Assembly (NCBI RefSeq): GCF_018139485.1
Contig: NZ_JAGSNF010000010.1
Location: 31,969 to 95,968, forward strand
Direction: 5' to 3'
From: Phycicoccus avicenniae
GTDB lineage: Bacteria; Actinomycetota; Actinomycetes; Actinomycetales; Dermatophilaceae
DNA: 64,000 nucleotides
Below are positions 36,997-45,867 of this stretch, in pieces. Position numbers and translations under genes: made by a program. Positions within the stretch are counted from its first letter, which is position 1, and the number at the start of each line of letters is the position of its first letter. Below the pieces are notes generated by a model. The model worked only from the letters and a program-made list of their open reading frames with translations. It ran no database searches and was not told where the DNA came from.

Positions 36997-37353
36997 GTGC
37001 CAGGTCGAGGGAGCGCCGTCGCCGCCGCCGCGGTCGTCGTCGCGCTGCTCGTCGTCGGGACCGTCGCCCTCTCCCGCGGCCTCGCGGCCCCGGCCGACAC
37101 CGGGCTCGGCGAGGTCGTCGTCGTCACCCCGACCCCCGACCCCACACCCACCGACTCCCCCTCGCCCCGCCCCTCCGCGACCGCCTCCCCCACCCGCTCG
37201 GCCACCCCGTCCGCACGGCCGAGCCCGCCGCGGACCGTCCAGCCCCCTCCCCCGGTGACCCCGGGTGACGACGACGATGACGACGGGCCCGACGAGGACG
37301 ACGACGAGCCGGACGACGACGATGACGACGACGACGAGCCGGACGATGACTGA
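36997..37353 (+). CDS. Membrane-anchored protein with a poly-aspartate tail
   Basis: The 118-residue protein has an N-terminal membrane segment (about 6-24, GSAVAAAAVVVALLVVGTVAL), a Pro/Ser/Thr-rich linker (45-90) and a tail (91-118) in which 24 of 28 residues are Asp or Glu. The tail would lie outside the cell and could bind Ca2+, Mg2+ or other cations or basic polymers. GTG at 36997 is supported by CACAAT 6 nt upstream; ATG at 36949 is also in frame. Its stop overlaps the kinase start by 8 bp, so it is made with the two-component system. Confidence 0.7.
   Translation: MPGRGSAVAAAAVVVALLVVGTVALSRGLAAPADTGLGEVVVVTPTPDPTPTDSPSPRPSATASPTRSATPSARPSPPRTVQPPPPVTPGDDDDDDGPDEDDDEPDDDDDDDDEPDDD
37264..37350 (+). 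repeat. GAC-rich low-complexity stretch encoding the Asp tail
   Basis: Imperfect GAC/GAT triplet runs with interspersed GAG and CCG fill this stretch. Slippage could vary the tail length between strains. Confidence 0.7.
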
Positions 37354-38791
37354 GCCCCCGCGGCGCCGGCCCGCCTCGAGCGTCCGCACGACCGTCCTCG
37401 CCGCCCTCGTCGCGCTCGTGACCCTGGCCCTCGGGGTCGCCGGGGCCACGACCTACGCGCTGCAGCGCTCGAGCACCGACGAGCGCATCGACTCCGCCCT
37501 GACCCGGGCCGTCACCGACTTCCGCCGCTCGGCGGGCACGACCGTCGAGGGCGGCACCGTCGAGACCCTGCGGCGAGGCCTGCAGGAGACGGTGCCGCTG
37601 CCCTACGAGGGGATGATCGGCCTCGTCGACGGCGTGCCGACGTGGTACGCCCCGCGGACGGTGCCGGTCCGGCTCGAGGACGACCCCGACCTGGTCCGGC
37701 AGGTCGCCGGGGCGCCGACCGACGAGGCCCGGCTCTCGACGGTCACGACGCCCCGCGCCACCTACCGGGTCGCGACCGTCCCGGTCCGCGTCGAGGGCGA
37801 CCCCGCGAGCGGCCTCTACGTCATCGCCGCCGACCGGGACTCCGAGCTCGAGGCCCTCGCCTCCGCGTGGCGCCGCTACACCCTCGTCGCCGGCGCGGCC
37901 CTCGTGCTCATCACGCTGGCCGGCTGGCTCGTCATCGGCCGGGTCCTGCGCCCGCTGGAGCACCTGCGCGACACCGCGCAGCGGATCAACGACACCGACC
38001 TGTCCGACCGGATCCCCGTGACGGGCACCGACGACATCGCCGAGCTGACCCGGACCGTCAACGCGATGCTCGACCGGCTCGAGACGGCGTTCGTCCACCA
38101 GCGCCGGCTGCTCGACGAGGTCGGCCACGAGCTGCGGACCCCGCTCACCGTCATCGGCGGCCACCTCGAGCTCATGGAGCCCGAGGACCGCGAGGACGTC
38201 GTCGCGACCCGGGCGCTCGCCCTCGACGAGGTCGACCGGATGCGGCTGCTCGTCGACGACCTGCTCGTCCTCGCGCGCGCCGACCGGCCCGACTTCGTCC
38301 GTCCGGTCCCCGCCCAGGTGGGGGTCCTCGTCGACGACGTGCTCGACAAGGCCCGCGGGCTCGGTCGCCGCGAGTGGCGGGTCGGGGAGCGGGCCGACGT
38401 CGAGTGCGTCCTCGACCCGAACCGGGTCACCCAGGCGATGCTCCAGCTCGTGTCGAACGCCGTCCGCTACTCGGAGGAGGGCAGCCGGGTGACGATCGGG
38501 TCCGCCGTCGACGGCGACCTCCTGCGCCTGTGGGTCCGCGACGAGGGCCAGGGCATCGACGCCGACGACGTGGGCCGCGTCCTCGACCGCTTCGTCCGCG
38601 GGCGTGCCGCCACCGAGTCCGGCACGCCGGGGTCGGGGCTGGGGCTCGCCATCGTCGACGCCATCGCCACGGCCCACGGCGGCCGGGTCGAGATCGCCTC
38701 GACCCGGGGCGCCGGCACGACCGTCGTCCTCGAGATCCCCGCCCGCGCCGTCCCCGCCCCCGAGGACACCCTCGTCCTGGAGGTCCCGTGA
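37346..38791 (+). CDS. Sensor histidine kinase, OmpR-type system
   Basis: The 481-residue kinase has TM1 (about 18-38), an extracellular domain of about 130 residues, TM2 (about 185-205), HAMP, the DHp His in DEVGHELRTPLTV, and the ATP domain with QLVSNAVRYSEEGS, DEGQGID and GSGLGLAIVDAIA. ATG at 37346 overlaps the poly-Asp gene stop. The GTG of the response regulator overlaps its stop. It may sense cations or envelope state together with the acidic protein; this is inferred from position only. Confidence 0.92.
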   Translation: MTEPPRRRPASSVRTTVLAALVALVTLALGVAGATTYALQRSSTDERIDSALTRAVTDFRRSAGTTVEGGTVETLRRGLQETVPLPYEGMIGLVDGVPTWYAPRTVPVRLEDDPDLVRQVAGAPTDEARLSTVTTPRATYRVATVPVRVEGDPASGLYVIAADRDSELEALASAWRRYTLVAGAALVLITLAGWLVIGRVLRPLEHLRDTAQRINDTDLSDRIPVTGTDDIAELTRTVNAMLDRLETAFVHQRRLLDEVGHELRTPLTVIGGHLELMEPEDREDVVATRALALDEVDRMRLLVDDLLVLARADRPDFVRPVPAQVGVLVDDVLDKARGLGRREWRVGERADVECVLDPNRVTQAMLQLVSNAVRYSEEGSRVTIGSAVDGDLLRLWVRDEGQGIDADDVGRVLDRFVRGRAATESGTPGSGLGLAIVDAIATAHGGRVEIASTRGAGTTVVLEIPARAVPAPEDTLVLEVP

Positions 38792-39450
38792 GCCGCATCC
38801 TGCTCGTCGAGGACGAGGAGCGCATCGCCGCCTTCGTCGCCAAGGGCCTGCGCGCCGCGGGGATGCAGCCGGTCCACGTGCGGACCGGCCGAGAGGCCGT
38901 CGACGAGGTCGCGGGGGGCGAGGTCGACCTCGTGGTCCTCGACCTGGGGCTGCCGGACCGGGACGGGTTCTCGGTGCTCCAGGAGCTGCGCGGGTCGGGC
39001 GACACCGTCCCCGTCATCATCCTCACGGCCCGCTCGTCCGTCGAGGACACCGTGGCCGGGCTCGAGGGCGGGGCCGACGACTACATGGCCAAGCCCTTCC
39101 GCTTCGAGGAGCTCCTCGCCCGCATCCGGCTGCGGCTGCCGTCGGGGACCGCCGGCGGCGACTCGACGACGCTCGCCCACGGGTCGGTCTCGCTCGACCT
39201 GCGCACCCGGCGGGCCACCGTCGGCGACCGCACCGTCGACCTCTCCGCCCGCGAGTTCGCGCTCGCCGAGGCCTTCCTGCGCAACCCCGGCCAGGTGCTC
39301 TCGCGCGAGCAGCTGCTCTCCCGCGTGTGGGGCTACGACTTCGACCCCGGGTCCAACGTCGTCGACGTCTACGTCCGGTACCTGCGCGGCAAGCTCGGCG
39401 CAGAGGTCGTGACGACGGTCCGTGGGATGGGCTACCGGCTCGACGGCTGA
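38788..39450 (+). CDS. Response regulator, OmpR/PhoB family
   Basis: The 220-residue regulator has a receiver domain (ILLVEDEERIAAFVAKGL, Asp in VVLDLGLPDRDG, TARSSVEDTVAGLEGGADDYMAKPF) and a winged helix (SLDLRTRRATVGDRTVDLSAREF, SRVWGYDFDPGSNVVDVYVRYLRGKLG). GTG at 38788 overlaps the kinase stop (GTGA). The 3' end overlaps the convergent phosphotransferase gene by 19 bp. Confidence 0.95.
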   Translation: MSRILLVEDEERIAAFVAKGLRAAGMQPVHVRTGREAVDEVAGGEVDLVVLDLGLPDRDGFSVLQELRGSGDTVPVIILTARSSVEDTVAGLEGGADDYMAKPFRFEELLARIRLRLPSGTAGGDSTTLAHGSVSLDLRTRRATVGDRTVDLSAREFALAEAFLRNPGQVLSREQLLSRVWGYDFDPGSNVVDVYVRYLRGKLGAEVVTTVRGMGYRLDG

Positions 39451-40667
39451 GCGGCCCCGGCCACGAGGGACTCGGCGGCCGCGAGGAGGGACTCCACGTC
39501 CTGGCCCGCCGGCGCCGTCCCCAGCTCGGTCGCACCGAGGGCCCCGGCCGCGAGCGAGAGCAGCACCCCGGCCGTCCGGACGTCGAGGGCGTCGGCGTCG
39601 ACGACGCGGGCCGCCTCGGTGCGCCAGCGCCGGGCCGTCGCCGCACCCGCCGCCCCGAGGGACACGGCGTGGGCGAGGAGGCACGCGAGGTCGTCGACCC
39701 GGTGACCGGGGCCCACCGTGTCGACGTCGAGCAGTCCCGCGACGACCCAGCCGGCCGGTCCCGGCCGCACCGTGACCTGGCCGTCGTGGAGGTCTCCGTG
39801 GGTCGGCACGAGCGGCCCGAGGTCGGCCCGGCGCGAGCCGCTCCCGACGGCGCCGGCGACCCGGGCCGCCCGACGACCCCACGCGGTGCCCTCCAGGGCG
39901 CCGGCGAACTCGTCCGCCCGGTCCGACCACGGCGCGCGCCGCGGCAGGTCGAGGACCGCCGGGGGCAGGCGGTCGAGGAGCGCGACGAGGTCGGGCACGC
40001 CGAGGCCCGCGGCGCCGTCCGCCGCGACCGCCTGGGCGAGCGGCTCCCCCTCGGCCGCCTCGAGCACGACGAGGCCGTCCGGCGTGGACGCCGTCACCGC
40101 CGGGACCGGGAGGCCTGCCCCCCGCAGCATCCCGTGCCGCGCCGTGACGTCGGCGGCACCCCCGGCGGCCCCCGGCGTCGTGCGGAGCACCTTGACGTAG
40201 GCCACGTCGCGCTCCCCCTCCCCGGTGCGCACCCGCACGACGGCGCGGCGCAGCGGCCGGTAGCCGAGGAGGTCGACGGCGACGACGGGACGCGCTCCCG
40301 GCAGCACCGACCCGACCCGGGCGGGGTCGCACGCCGTCGCCAGGCCGGGCAGCAGGGGGTCGTCCGGGAAGCGCCAGGCGAGGACCCGGTGGCGGCCGTC
40401 GTCGAGGACGACGAGACCGGGGGCGCGCTCGTCGAGACCGCGCGGGTGGGCCGTCGAGAGCACGAGGTACTCCTCGACGGGGGCCGCCGGCGGACGGTCG
40501 ACGCTCACCCGGTACCCGACGCTCGTCCCCGCGCCGGGCCGCGGGTGCACGGCGTCGAGGACATGACCGACGAGGCGGCCCCCGCTCGTCGCGAGGACCG
40601 CCTCGAGGAGGTCCGACGCCGCACCACCGGTGAGCAGCGCGGCGTCGTGGCGGGCGTCAGTCGGCAC
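39432..40667 (-). CDS. Aminoglycoside phosphotransferase/kinase-like protein
   Basis: The 411-residue protein belongs to the APH/choline-kinase fold: PTHGDLHDGQVTV is the catalytic loop, with LLDVDTVGPGHRVDDLACLL as the DFG-equivalent segment; VAYVKVLRTTP may hold the ATP lysine. Members phosphorylate sugars, drugs or metabolites, or act as trehalose/maltokinase-related proteins. The substrate is unknown. GTG at 40667 lies inside the 3' end of the repeat-protein gene and the 3' end overlaps the response regulator. Confidence 0.8.
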   Translation of the reverse strand: MPTDARHDAALLTGGAASDLLEAVLATSGGRLVGHVLDAVHPRPGAGTSVGYRVSVDRPPAAPVEEYLVLSTAHPRGLDERAPGLVVLDDGRHRVLAWRFPDDPLLPGLATACDPARVGSVLPGARPVVAVDLLGYRPLRRAVVRVRTGEGERDVAYVKVLRTTPGAAGGAADVTARHGMLRGAGLPVPAVTASTPDGLVVLEAAEGEPLAQAVAADGAAGLGVPDLVALLDRLPPAVLDLPRRAPWSDRADEFAGALEGTAWGRRAARVAGAVGSGSRRADLGPLVPTHGDLHDGQVTVRPGPAGWVVAGLLDVDTVGPGHRVDDLACLLAHAVSLGAAGAATARRWRTEAARVVDADALDVRTAGVLLSLAAGALGATELGTAPAGQDVESLLAAAESLVAGAAQPSSR

Positions 40668-41181
40668 TCGGGGCCGAGGCCGGGCTGGCCGGGGACGCGG
40701 CCGACACGGGGCTCTGGGCCGAGGCGGGGCTCGCCGGGCTCTGCGGCGACACCGGGCTGGGGGCGGACACCGGGCTGGCCGGCGACACCGGGGTGGCCGG
40801 GCTCGCCGGGGTCCGGGGCGAGGGCGCCGACGCGGGCGTCACCGGGGAGGAGGCGGACGCCGGGGTCGCGGGGGACGCGGCGGACGCCGGGGTCGCGGGG
40901 CTCTGCGGGGTCGCGGCCGACGCCGGGGTGGTGGGCGACTGCGGCGTCGGGGCCGTCGGCGCGCTCGTCGAGGCGGGGTCGGCACTCGCCGTAGGGGTGC
41001 TCGCCGGGGTCGAGGCCGCCGGGGTGGCGGACGGGCCGGACGTGGCCTGCACGCCGTCGCCGACGCGGGCGTCGCCCCGCTCGTCGGCCATGGCGCCGCC
41101 GGCCACCGTCGTCCCGGCCACGGCCACGGCGCCGAGCGCCCCGCTGACGACCCAGGCCTTGCGCGAAGGAGTCCTCATCAT
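40657..41181 (-). CDS. Secreted Pro/Ser/Ala-repeat protein
   Basis: The 174-residue protein has an N-terminal signal-like segment (RKAWVVSGALGAVAVAGTTVAGGAMA) and then about 130 residues of SP-A/TP-A tandem units (SPASPAS, TPASAA, SPVTPAS and relatives), probably disordered and extended, a possible O-glycosylated cell-surface spacer. The end is SAPSAD. ATG at 41181 follows AGAGGAA; an in-frame ORF to 41298 is unlikely. It overlaps the phosphotransferase start by 11 bp. No domain or catalytic site is visible. Confidence 0.7.
   Translation of the reverse strand: MMRTPSRKAWVVSGALGAVAVAGTTVAGGAMADERGDARVGDGVQATSGPSATPAASTPASTPTASADPASTSAPTAPTPQSPTTPASAATPQSPATPASAASPATPASASSPVTPASAPSPRTPASPATPVSPASPVSAPSPVSPQSPASPASAQSPVSAASPASPASAPSAD
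40660..41055 (-). repeat. Tandem imperfect repeats encoding Pro/Ser/Ala units
   Basis: GGCGGACGCCGGGGTCGCGGG-type units of 9-15 bp recur throughout. The tract is prone to slippage, so length may differ between strains. Confidence 0.65.
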
Positions 41182-41260
41182 CGTTCCTCTCGTTCGTGGC
41201 CGACCCTCCGTCGACCGTTGCCACGACTCTCCGGCACCGGGGTGAGACGACGAGGAGACG

Positions 41261-41282
41261 TCGATGAGGGGGTTCTCATCGA
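41261..41282 (-). terminator. Hairpin overlapping the methyltransferase stop codon
   Basis: Arms TCGATGAG/CTCATCGA with a 6-nt loop include the methyltransferase stop codon. Position fits a terminator, but the T-run is missing. Confidence 0.4.
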
Positions 41283-42796
41283 GGAGGCGCGACCTCACGG
41301 ACGAGCATGCCGTCCGCGACGGCCGCGCGCAGCAGGACGAGGATCTCGGCCCGGACCTCGGCGTCGTCGAGGTCGAGCAGCCCGGCGATGGCGGCCGCGG
41401 CCGCCCGCGCCGACAGCTCGCCGTCGCACACCGACACGAAGGCCGCGGTCACCGTCGAGAGCGGGAGCTGGCGGCGCAGCCCTCCGCCCTGGCGCAGGAG
41501 GATGACCCGGGGGTCGGTCTCCCCCGGCACCGTGTGCCGCTCCTCGGTGACGTCCGGCGCCGTCCGCCAGGACACCGCGAGGACGGCGTCGTCGTCCTGC
41601 TCGGCGAGCCACGTGCGCGCCCGTATCCCCGCGAGCACGCTCGGGCCCATCGGCTGCTCGACGGGCGCCGGGACGTCGACGAGGTCGCGGAAGGGGGCCC
41701 GGTCGGTGGCGGGTCGCTGCAGGGTGATGACGCCGAAGCCGATCGCCTCCACGTCCCGCGCCGCGAAGTCGTCGAGCCACGCCGAGTACATCGCGTTGAA
41801 GTCCGCCGTCCCCGGGTGGTGCCCGCCGTCGCGGGCCCAGGTCTCGGCGTAGGCCGCCGGGTCCTGGGTCTCCCGCTGGACGACCCACGCGTCGAGGCCG
41901 GTCCCCTCGAGCCACTCGCCGACCCGCTCGGTCCAGTCAGCCCCGCGGGGGACCTCCCAGTTCCCGAGCAGCTGGGCGATGCCGCCCGGCTCGAGGTGGT
42001 CGCCGACGGAGCGCACGAGGTCGCGCACGACCTCGTCCCCGGGCCGGCCGCCGTCGCGGTACTCGAAGAGCGGGACGACGCCGGAGCGCGGGGTGATGAC
42101 GAACGGCGGGTTGGAGACGACGAGGTCGAAGCGCTCGCCCGCGACGGGCTCGAGCATCGACCCGGACCGCACCTGCCAGCCCGTGCCGTTGAGGGCGGCG
42201 TTGAACCGGGCGTACCCGAGCGCGCGCTCGGACAGGTCGGTGACGACGACCTCGTCCGCGTGCGCCGCGAGGTGGAGCGCCTGGACCCCGGAGCCGGTGC
42301 CGACGTCCAGGACCCGGGCGACCCGAGGCCGCGGCGTCCAGGAGGCGAGGGTCGTCGACGCCCCGCCGACCCCGAGCACGTGGTCGGGGGTGAGCGGGCG
42401 CCCCGTCGCGAGCTCGGCGAGGTCGGAGGCGACCCACCAGTCCGTCCCGTCGGCGGCGTAGGGGCGCAGGTCGCAGCGGGCGACGACGGCGTCGCCCTCC
42501 GGTGCGACGAGACCCAGCCGGACCGCCCCCTCGACCCCGAGCGTCGGCAGGGCCGCGGCCACCTCCGTCGCGTCGACCGGGTCGCCGAGGGTGAAGAGGC
42601 GGACCAGGGCCGCGCAGGGGGCGCTGGACTCGGCCGTCACGCGCTGGGCGGGCAGCGCCTGGTCGCGGTCGAGCGCGGCGGCGGCCATCGGGCCGAGCAG
42701 TCCGGTCACCCCGTCCACGGTGAAGCCCGACGTCACGAGGTCGGCGCGCAGGAGCGGGAGGAGGGCGTCGTCGGTGCGGGGCGGGGAGGCGGTCAT
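41276..42796 (-). CDS. Class I SAM-dependent methyltransferase (HemK-like NPPF)
   Basis: The 506-residue protein has an N-terminal helical domain of about 170 residues, then a Rossmann methyltransferase with DVGTGSGVQALHLAA and catalytic NPPF (VVSNPPFVIT), as in N5-glutamine or N6-adenine methyltransferases, and a C-terminal domain of about 200 residues. The NPPF motif favours an amide or amino-group substrate; rRNA, DNA or release factor are candidates. TAGGCT lies 8 nt before the ATG at 42796. Confidence 0.88.
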   Translation of the reverse strand: MTASPPRTDDALLPLLRADLVTSGFTVDGVTGLLGPMAAAALDRDQALPAQRVTAESSAPCAALVRLFTLGDPVDATEVAAALPTLGVEGAVRLGLVAPEGDAVVARCDLRPYAADGTDWWVASDLAELATGRPLTPDHVLGVGGASTTLASWTPRPRVARVLDVGTGSGVQALHLAAHADEVVVTDLSERALGYARFNAALNGTGWQVRSGSMLEPVAGERFDLVVSNPPFVITPRSGVVPLFEYRDGGRPGDEVVRDLVRSVGDHLEPGGIAQLLGNWEVPRGADWTERVGEWLEGTGLDAWVVQRETQDPAAYAETWARDGGHHPGTADFNAMYSAWLDDFAARDVEAIGFGVITLQRPATDRAPFRDLVDVPAPVEQPMGPSVLAGIRARTWLAEQDDDAVLAVSWRTAPDVTEERHTVPGETDPRVILLRQGGGLRRQLPLSTVTAAFVSVCDGELSARAAAAAIAGLLDLDDAEVRAEILVLLRAAVADGMLVREVAPPR

Positions 42797-42804
42797 CGGG
42801 TCCG

Positions 42805-42810
42805 AGCCTA
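42805..42810 (-). promoter_or_regulatory. -10 box TAGGCT of the methyltransferase gene
   Basis: TAGGCT lies 8 nt before the ATG at 42796 on the minus strand. Confidence 0.45.
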
Positions 42811-42891
42811 TTGCCCGACGTGCCCGGACGGTGCGGGGTCCCGGGAGCGGGTGCACCGGCCGCGTCCGCCCGCGTCCGGACCGGGAGGAGG

Positions 42892-42927
42892 GGACACGCC
42901 GCCCGGCACGGGCCGGACGGCGTGTCC
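42892..42927 (-). terminator. Hairpin terminator of hppA
   Basis: Arms GGACACGCCG-C-CCGG and CCGG-A-CGGCGTGTCC (one mismatch) with a 6-nt loop lie 30 bp after the hppA stop. Confidence 0.7.
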
Positions 42928-42958
42928 TGTTCGCTCGACGGGTGGCACCGCCGGGCGG

Positions 42959-45340
42959 TCAGGCCTGGGCGGGCGCCGGGTCGTTGTCGGACTCGCTCGT
43001 GTCGACGTCGGGGTCGATGTCGTCGCCCCCGATCGCGAGGTCCTTGCTCTTGGACCAGGCGACCGCCGCGACGAGCACGACGAGCGCGACGCCCGCGATG
43101 CCGTAGCGGATCGGCGCGGAGGAGTCGACCCCGATCGACAGGGTGACGATGGCCGGAGCGATGAGCACCGAGACGAGGTTCATCACCTTGATGAGCGGGT
43201 TGATGGCCGGGCCGGCGGTGTCCTTGAAGGGGTCCCCGACGGTGTCACCGATGATCGTCGCCTCGTGGGCCTGGGTGCCCTTGCCCCCGTGGTGGCCGTC
43301 CTCGACGATCTTCTTCGCGTTGTCCCAGGCACCACCGGAGTTGGCGAGGAAGACCGCCATGAGCGCCCCGCTGCCGATGGCCCCCGCGAGGAAGCCGGCG
43401 AGCGCGCCGATGCCGAGGCCGAAGCCGACCGCGACGGGCGCGAGGGCGGCGAGCAGACCGGGCGTCGCGAGCTCGCGCAGCGAGTCCCTCGTGCAGATGT
43501 CGACGACCTTGCCGTACTCCGGCTTCGCCGTGCGGTCCATGATCCCGGGGATCTCGCGGAACTGGCGACGCACCTCGAAGACGATGGCGCCGGCCGCCCG
43601 GGTCACCGCGTTGATGGCGAGCCCGGAGAAGAGGAAGACGACCGCCGCGCCGAGGATGAGCCCGACGAGCGTCGACGGCGTCGTGATGAGGCCCTGGGCG
43701 TCGATGACGAAGTCCTGCGCCGACTGCAGCTGCTCCGGGGAGAGCGCGTTCGGGTCGATGTCCTCGAGGGCGCTCTGCCAGGCATCGGTGTAGGAGCCGA
43801 AGAGGGCGGTGGCCGCGAGGACGGCCGTCGCGATCGCGATGCCCTTCGTGATGGCCTTCGTCGTGTTGCCGACGGCGTCGAGCTCGGTGAGGATCTGCGC
43901 GCCCTCGCCGTCGACGTCCCCGGACATCTCGGCGATGCCCTGGGCGTTGTCGGACACCGGACCGAAGGTGTCCATCGCGACGATGACGCCGACCGTCGTG
44001 AGCAGCCCGCAGCCGGCGAGCGCGACGAGGAAGAGCGACAGGGCGACCGAGCCGCCCCCGAGGAGGAAGGCGAGGTAGACCGCGCCACCGATGATCGCCG
44101 CGGTGAAGACGGCCGACTCCAGGCCGACGCCGATGCCGGAGAGCACGACGGTCGCCGGGCCGGTGAGCGAGGTGCGGGCGACGTCCATCGTGGGGCGCTT
44201 GTCGGTGCCGGTGTAGTGGCCGGTGAGCCAGAGGATGACGCCGGCGAGCACGATGCCGATGACGACGGCGAGGATCGCGGTGACCCGCGGGTCGCCGGCG
44301 AGCGCTCCGATCTCCTCGTTCGTCGAGCCGAGGTCGGCGTAGGACGAGGGGAGGTAGACGAAGGACGCCACCGCGGAGAGGACGACGGAGATGCCGGCGG
44401 CGATGTAGAAGCCGCGGTTGATGGCGCTCAGGGCGTTCTCGCCCGGGCGGGCCTTGGTGATGTACACCCCGAGCAGCGCGGTGAGGGCGCCGATGGCGGG
44501 GATGACGAGCGGGAAGACGAGGCCGTACTCGCCGAAGGCGACCGAGCCGAGGATCAGCGCCGCCACGAGGGTGACGGCGTAGGACTCGAAGAGGTCGGCG
44601 GCCATGCCGGCGCAGTCACCGACGTTGTCGCCCACGTTGTCGGCGATCGTCGCCGCGTTGCGCGGGTCGTCCTCGGGGATGCCCGCCTCGACCTTGCCCA
44701 CGAGGTCGGCGCCGACGTCGGCGGCCTTGGTGAAGATGCCACCGCCGACCCGCATGAACATCGCGAGGAGCGCGGCGCCGAAGCCGAAGCCCTCGAGGAC
44801 GTCCGGGGCCTCGCCGCGGTAGACGAGCACGACGACGGCCGCGCCGAGCAGTCCGAGGCCGACCGTCGCCATGCCGACGACGCCGCCGGTGCGGAAGGCG
44901 ATCTTCATCCCGAGGTCGCGCCCGCCCTCGCCGCGTGCGGCGGAGGCGACGCGGACGTTGGCCTTCACGGCCAGGCTCATCCCGAGGTAGCCGATGGCGG
45001 CGGAGAACAGCGCGCCGACGACGAAGAACCCGGAACGGCCCCAGCGCACGCCCGCCGTGTCCGCCGGCAGGAGGAGCAGCAGGGCGAAGACGAGGACGAC
45101 GAAGATGCCGAGGGTGCGGAACTGCCGCCCGAGGTAGGCCTGCGCTCCCTCCTCGACGGCGGCGCCGATCTCGCGCATGGAGTCCGTGCCGGTGTCGGCG
45201 GCCAGGACCTGCCGGCGGAACACGAAGCCCATGACGAGGGCCACGAGGGCGATGACCGCGACCGTGACGACCAGTGTCTGGTTCGTCCCGGACAGGCCCA
45301 GGGAGCCCGAGTCGGCACTCGCGAGTGCGAGGGGTGACAT
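42959..45340 (-). CDS. hppA: Membrane-bound proton-translocating pyrophosphatase
   Basis: The 793-residue pump couples pyrophosphate hydrolysis to proton transport. It has about 16 membrane helices, the substrate loop DVGADLVGKVE (208-218), DNVGDNVGDCAGMAADLFESY, and GNTTKA near residue 491-496. Lys at the fifth position of GNTTKA is the mark of K+-independent H+-pumping enzymes. The start has AAGGAGG upstream. With soluble ppa at 10.6 kb the cell has two fates for pyrophosphate: heat or proton gradient. Confidence 0.95.
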   Translation of the reverse strand: MSPLALASADSGSLGLSGTNQTLVVTVAVIALVALVMGFVFRRQVLAADTGTDSMREIGAAVEEGAQAYLGRQFRTLGIFVVLVFALLLLLPADTAGVRWGRSGFFVVGALFSAAIGYLGMSLAVKANVRVASAARGEGGRDLGMKIAFRTGGVVGMATVGLGLLGAAVVVLVYRGEAPDVLEGFGFGAALLAMFMRVGGGIFTKAADVGADLVGKVEAGIPEDDPRNAATIADNVGDNVGDCAGMAADLFESYAVTLVAALILGSVAFGEYGLVFPLVIPAIGALTALLGVYITKARPGENALSAINRGFYIAAGISVVLSAVASFVYLPSSYADLGSTNEEIGALAGDPRVTAILAVVIGIVLAGVILWLTGHYTGTDKRPTMDVARTSLTGPATVVLSGIGVGLESAVFTAAIIGGAVYLAFLLGGGSVALSLFLVALAGCGLLTTVGVIVAMDTFGPVSDNAQGIAEMSGDVDGEGAQILTELDAVGNTTKAITKGIAIATAVLAATALFGSYTDAWQSALEDIDPNALSPEQLQSAQDFVIDAQGLITTPSTLVGLILGAAVVFLFSGLAINAVTRAAGAIVFEVRRQFREIPGIMDRTAKPEYGKVVDICTRDSLRELATPGLLAALAPVAVGFGLGIGALAGFLAGAIGSGALMAVFLANSGGAWDNAKKIVEDGHHGGKGTQAHEATIIGDTVGDPFKDTAGPAINPLIKVMNLVSVLIAPAIVTLSIGVDSSAPIRYGIAGVALVVLVAAVAWSKSKDLAIGGDDIDPDVDTSESDNDPAPAQA

Positions 45341-45452
45341 TCCATCCTCCTTGACGGCGTACGGGGGACCTCCGTCGCACGGGCCCGTCGCCGCCCCCGG
45401 ACGTCACCGGGACCACGGTCGACCGGTGCTCGCGCCAGGACGGTCGGGGTGG

Positions 45453-45479
45453 ACTGTACCCGTGACCTCACGGGTCACG
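45453..45479 (-). promoter_or_regulatory. Putative hppA promoter with an inverted repeat
   Basis: TACAGT (45453-45458) is preceded on the minus strand by CGTGACC-5-GGTCACG (45461-45479), a perfect 7-bp dyad filling the -35/-10 spacer. A leader of about 105 nt would result. A dedicated regulator is not evident. Confidence 0.4.
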
Positions 45480-45531
45480 CCCCTCCGGGCCGGGGTGACG
45501 CGGTTCACACCCTGCACCCGGGAGCGGGACC

Positions 45532-45867
45532 TCAGGCGGCGCGGGCCTCGGCGACCGTCGCGTGGATGGAGAAGACCTTGTCGAGCCCGGTGATGCGGAA
45601 GACCCGCAGGATGCGGTCGCTCGTGCAGACGACCCGCAGCCAGCCGTTGGCGTTGCGGACGAGCTTGAGCCGCCCGACGAGCACGCCGAGGCCGGTGGAG
45701 TCGAGGAAGCCGACGCTGTCGAGGTCGACGACGAGGCGGACGAAGCCCTCCGCGATCTCCTGGTCGAGCGTCTGCCGCAGCTGTGCGGCCGTGTGCACGT
45801 CGACCTCCCCCTCCACCGTCACGAAGCTGATGTCGTCGGTGCGGGACGTGGTGACGGAGAGCTCCAC
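45532..45867 (-). CDS. STAS-domain anti-anti-sigma factor
   Basis: The 111-residue protein has the STAS fold with VTVEGEVDVHTAAQLRQTL and the phosphorylatable Ser in GFLDSTGLGVLV. Such factors free a sigma factor by binding its anti-sigma kinase, in stress or development pathways. The partner kinase and sigma factor are not in the window. GTG at 45867 has AGGAG 8-10 nt upstream. It is divergent from the helicase across a palindrome. Confidence 0.9.
   Translation of the reverse strand: MELSVTTSRTDDISFVTVEGEVDVHTAAQLRQTLDQEIAEGFVRLVVDLDSVGFLDSTGLGVLVGRLKLVRNANGWLRVVCTSDRILRVFRITGLDKVFSIHATVAEARAA

Noticed and set aside
37264..37350. Repetitive GAC tract as a possible CRISPR or microsatellite array
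   Set aside because: Units are 3 bp and in frame with a protein; there are no spacers or cas genes.
40660..41055. Tandem repeats as a CRISPR array
   Set aside because: Units are short, irregular and coding for Pro/Ser/Ala, with no spacers.
41264..45337. A 1357-codon plus-strand open frame opposite the methyltransferase and hppA
   Set aside because: It is antisense shadow of two genes with diagnostic motifs.
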